NCBI GenBank assembly: GCA_963691705.1
Contig: OY829540.1
Location: forward strand, 67,876,367-67,940,366
Reading direction: 5' to 3'
DNA: 64,000 nucleotides
Origin: Viola odorata
Lineage: Eukaryota; Streptophyta; Magnoliopsida; Malpighiales; Violaceae
Below the pieces are notes generated by a model that saw only the letters and a list, made by a program, of their open reading frames with translations, was not told the origin of the DNA and did no database searches. Below are positions 63,701 through 64,000 of this stretch, piece by piece (the stretch's first letter is position 1; each line of letters begins with the position of its first letter). The position numbers and the translations under genes are program-made.

Positions 63701-64000
63701 TGTTAGCCCAAAGCGAACATCACTCTTATTTTGATGATTCAATGACATACAAATAAATTAGTTTACTAATGCAATTTCAAGTTGAATGGTATTTTAGTTT
63801 GCGAATGTGACAACAATCGAGCAACAATTCAAATATATCGCAAGCTTCAAGATCAAGTGTAAATGAACTTAAAAATGTAAGTATGACACATTCTAACACT
63901 TGTTTAATGTTCAATTACCTCAAGAAATAGTGTCAAAAGGTTTTATACAAAGACAAGTTTTGAAAAAAATGTATTTTGAAAAACGTATGGAATTTAAAAC
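63701..64000 (+). mobile_element. LTR (partial, runs off the window)
   Basis: Begins TGTTAGCCCAAAGCGAACAT immediately after a polypurine tract, as a 3' LTR does; TG is the canonical LTR start. The remaining sequence is AT-rich. The LTR end, second LTR and target-site duplication lie outside the window, so the superfamily (Copia SIRE-like favoured) is inferred. Confidence 0.7.

Overview
This is a nuclear segment of a flowering plant, most likely a eudicot. It is AT-rich between genes, has GT-AG split genes with several plastid or mitochondrial targeting leaders, and carries many small DNA transposons. I cannot name the species. All gene calls come from reading translations and splice sites by eye; no alignment was run. 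Named homologues, including Arabidopsis locus numbers, are from memory of the families.

Layout, left to right. 0.57-1.39 kb (-): decayed ATL-type RING-H2 ubiquitin ligase pseudogene. 2.4-2.8 kb: small Mutator-like MITE. 2.97-4.30 kb (+): plastid-type DUF179/AlgH protein. 6.9-10.4 kb (+): large nuclear DUF863 protein with an internal 48-residue tandem duplication. 10.9-19.15 kb (+): tandem duplication of a saccharopine-dehydrogenase-like oxidoreductase; the upstream copy is dead and truncated, the downstream copy intact. 19.5-21.8 kb: transposon graveyard in which a hAT transposase fragment sits between two mirror-image minisatellite arrays. 22.0-24.5 kb (+): SpoU/TrmH RNA methyltransferase. 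25.3-32.5 kb (-): 16-exon E4 ubiquitin factor (UFD2/UBE4/PUB1). 32.8-34.9 kb: a Pack-MULE holding fragments of two unrelated host genes, AHL and BAG. 35.6-38.5 kb (-): PTEN1-like phosphatase. 39.1-43.8 kb (-): CNGC2/DND1-like cyclic-nucleotide-gated channel. 44-48.7 kb: gene-poor stretch with a TE-truncated gene remnant. 48.8-53.9 kb (+): organellar lysyl-tRNA synthetase with a GC-AG intron. 54.2-54.45 kb: Stowaway MITE. 56.3-57.2 kb (+): membrane RING protein. 58.3-60.9 kb (+): plastid DUF4336 protein. 61.9-64.0 kb (+): 3' part of an LTR retrotransposon with an extra, broken ORF, a polypurine-rich tail and the start of an LTR.

The genes are independent housekeeping or signalling loci, not an operon. 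Gene order is informative. SpoU, UBE4 and CNGC2 are neighbours in Arabidopsis (At5g15390-15410), and PTEN1 and the saccharopine-dehydrogenase-like gene are neighbours at another site (At5g39400-39410). Here both sets are interleaved, as expected if this window keeps an ancestral order that was split after genome duplication in Arabidopsis. UBE4 (MUSE3) and CNGC2 (DND1) both affect plant immunity, but nothing here shows co-regulation.

The strongest candidates for something undescribed are the double-capture Pack-MULE, the hAT remnant inside inverted minisatellites, and the duplicated oxidoreductase locus, where paired copies serve as a before-and-after record of transposon insertion and probable excision.
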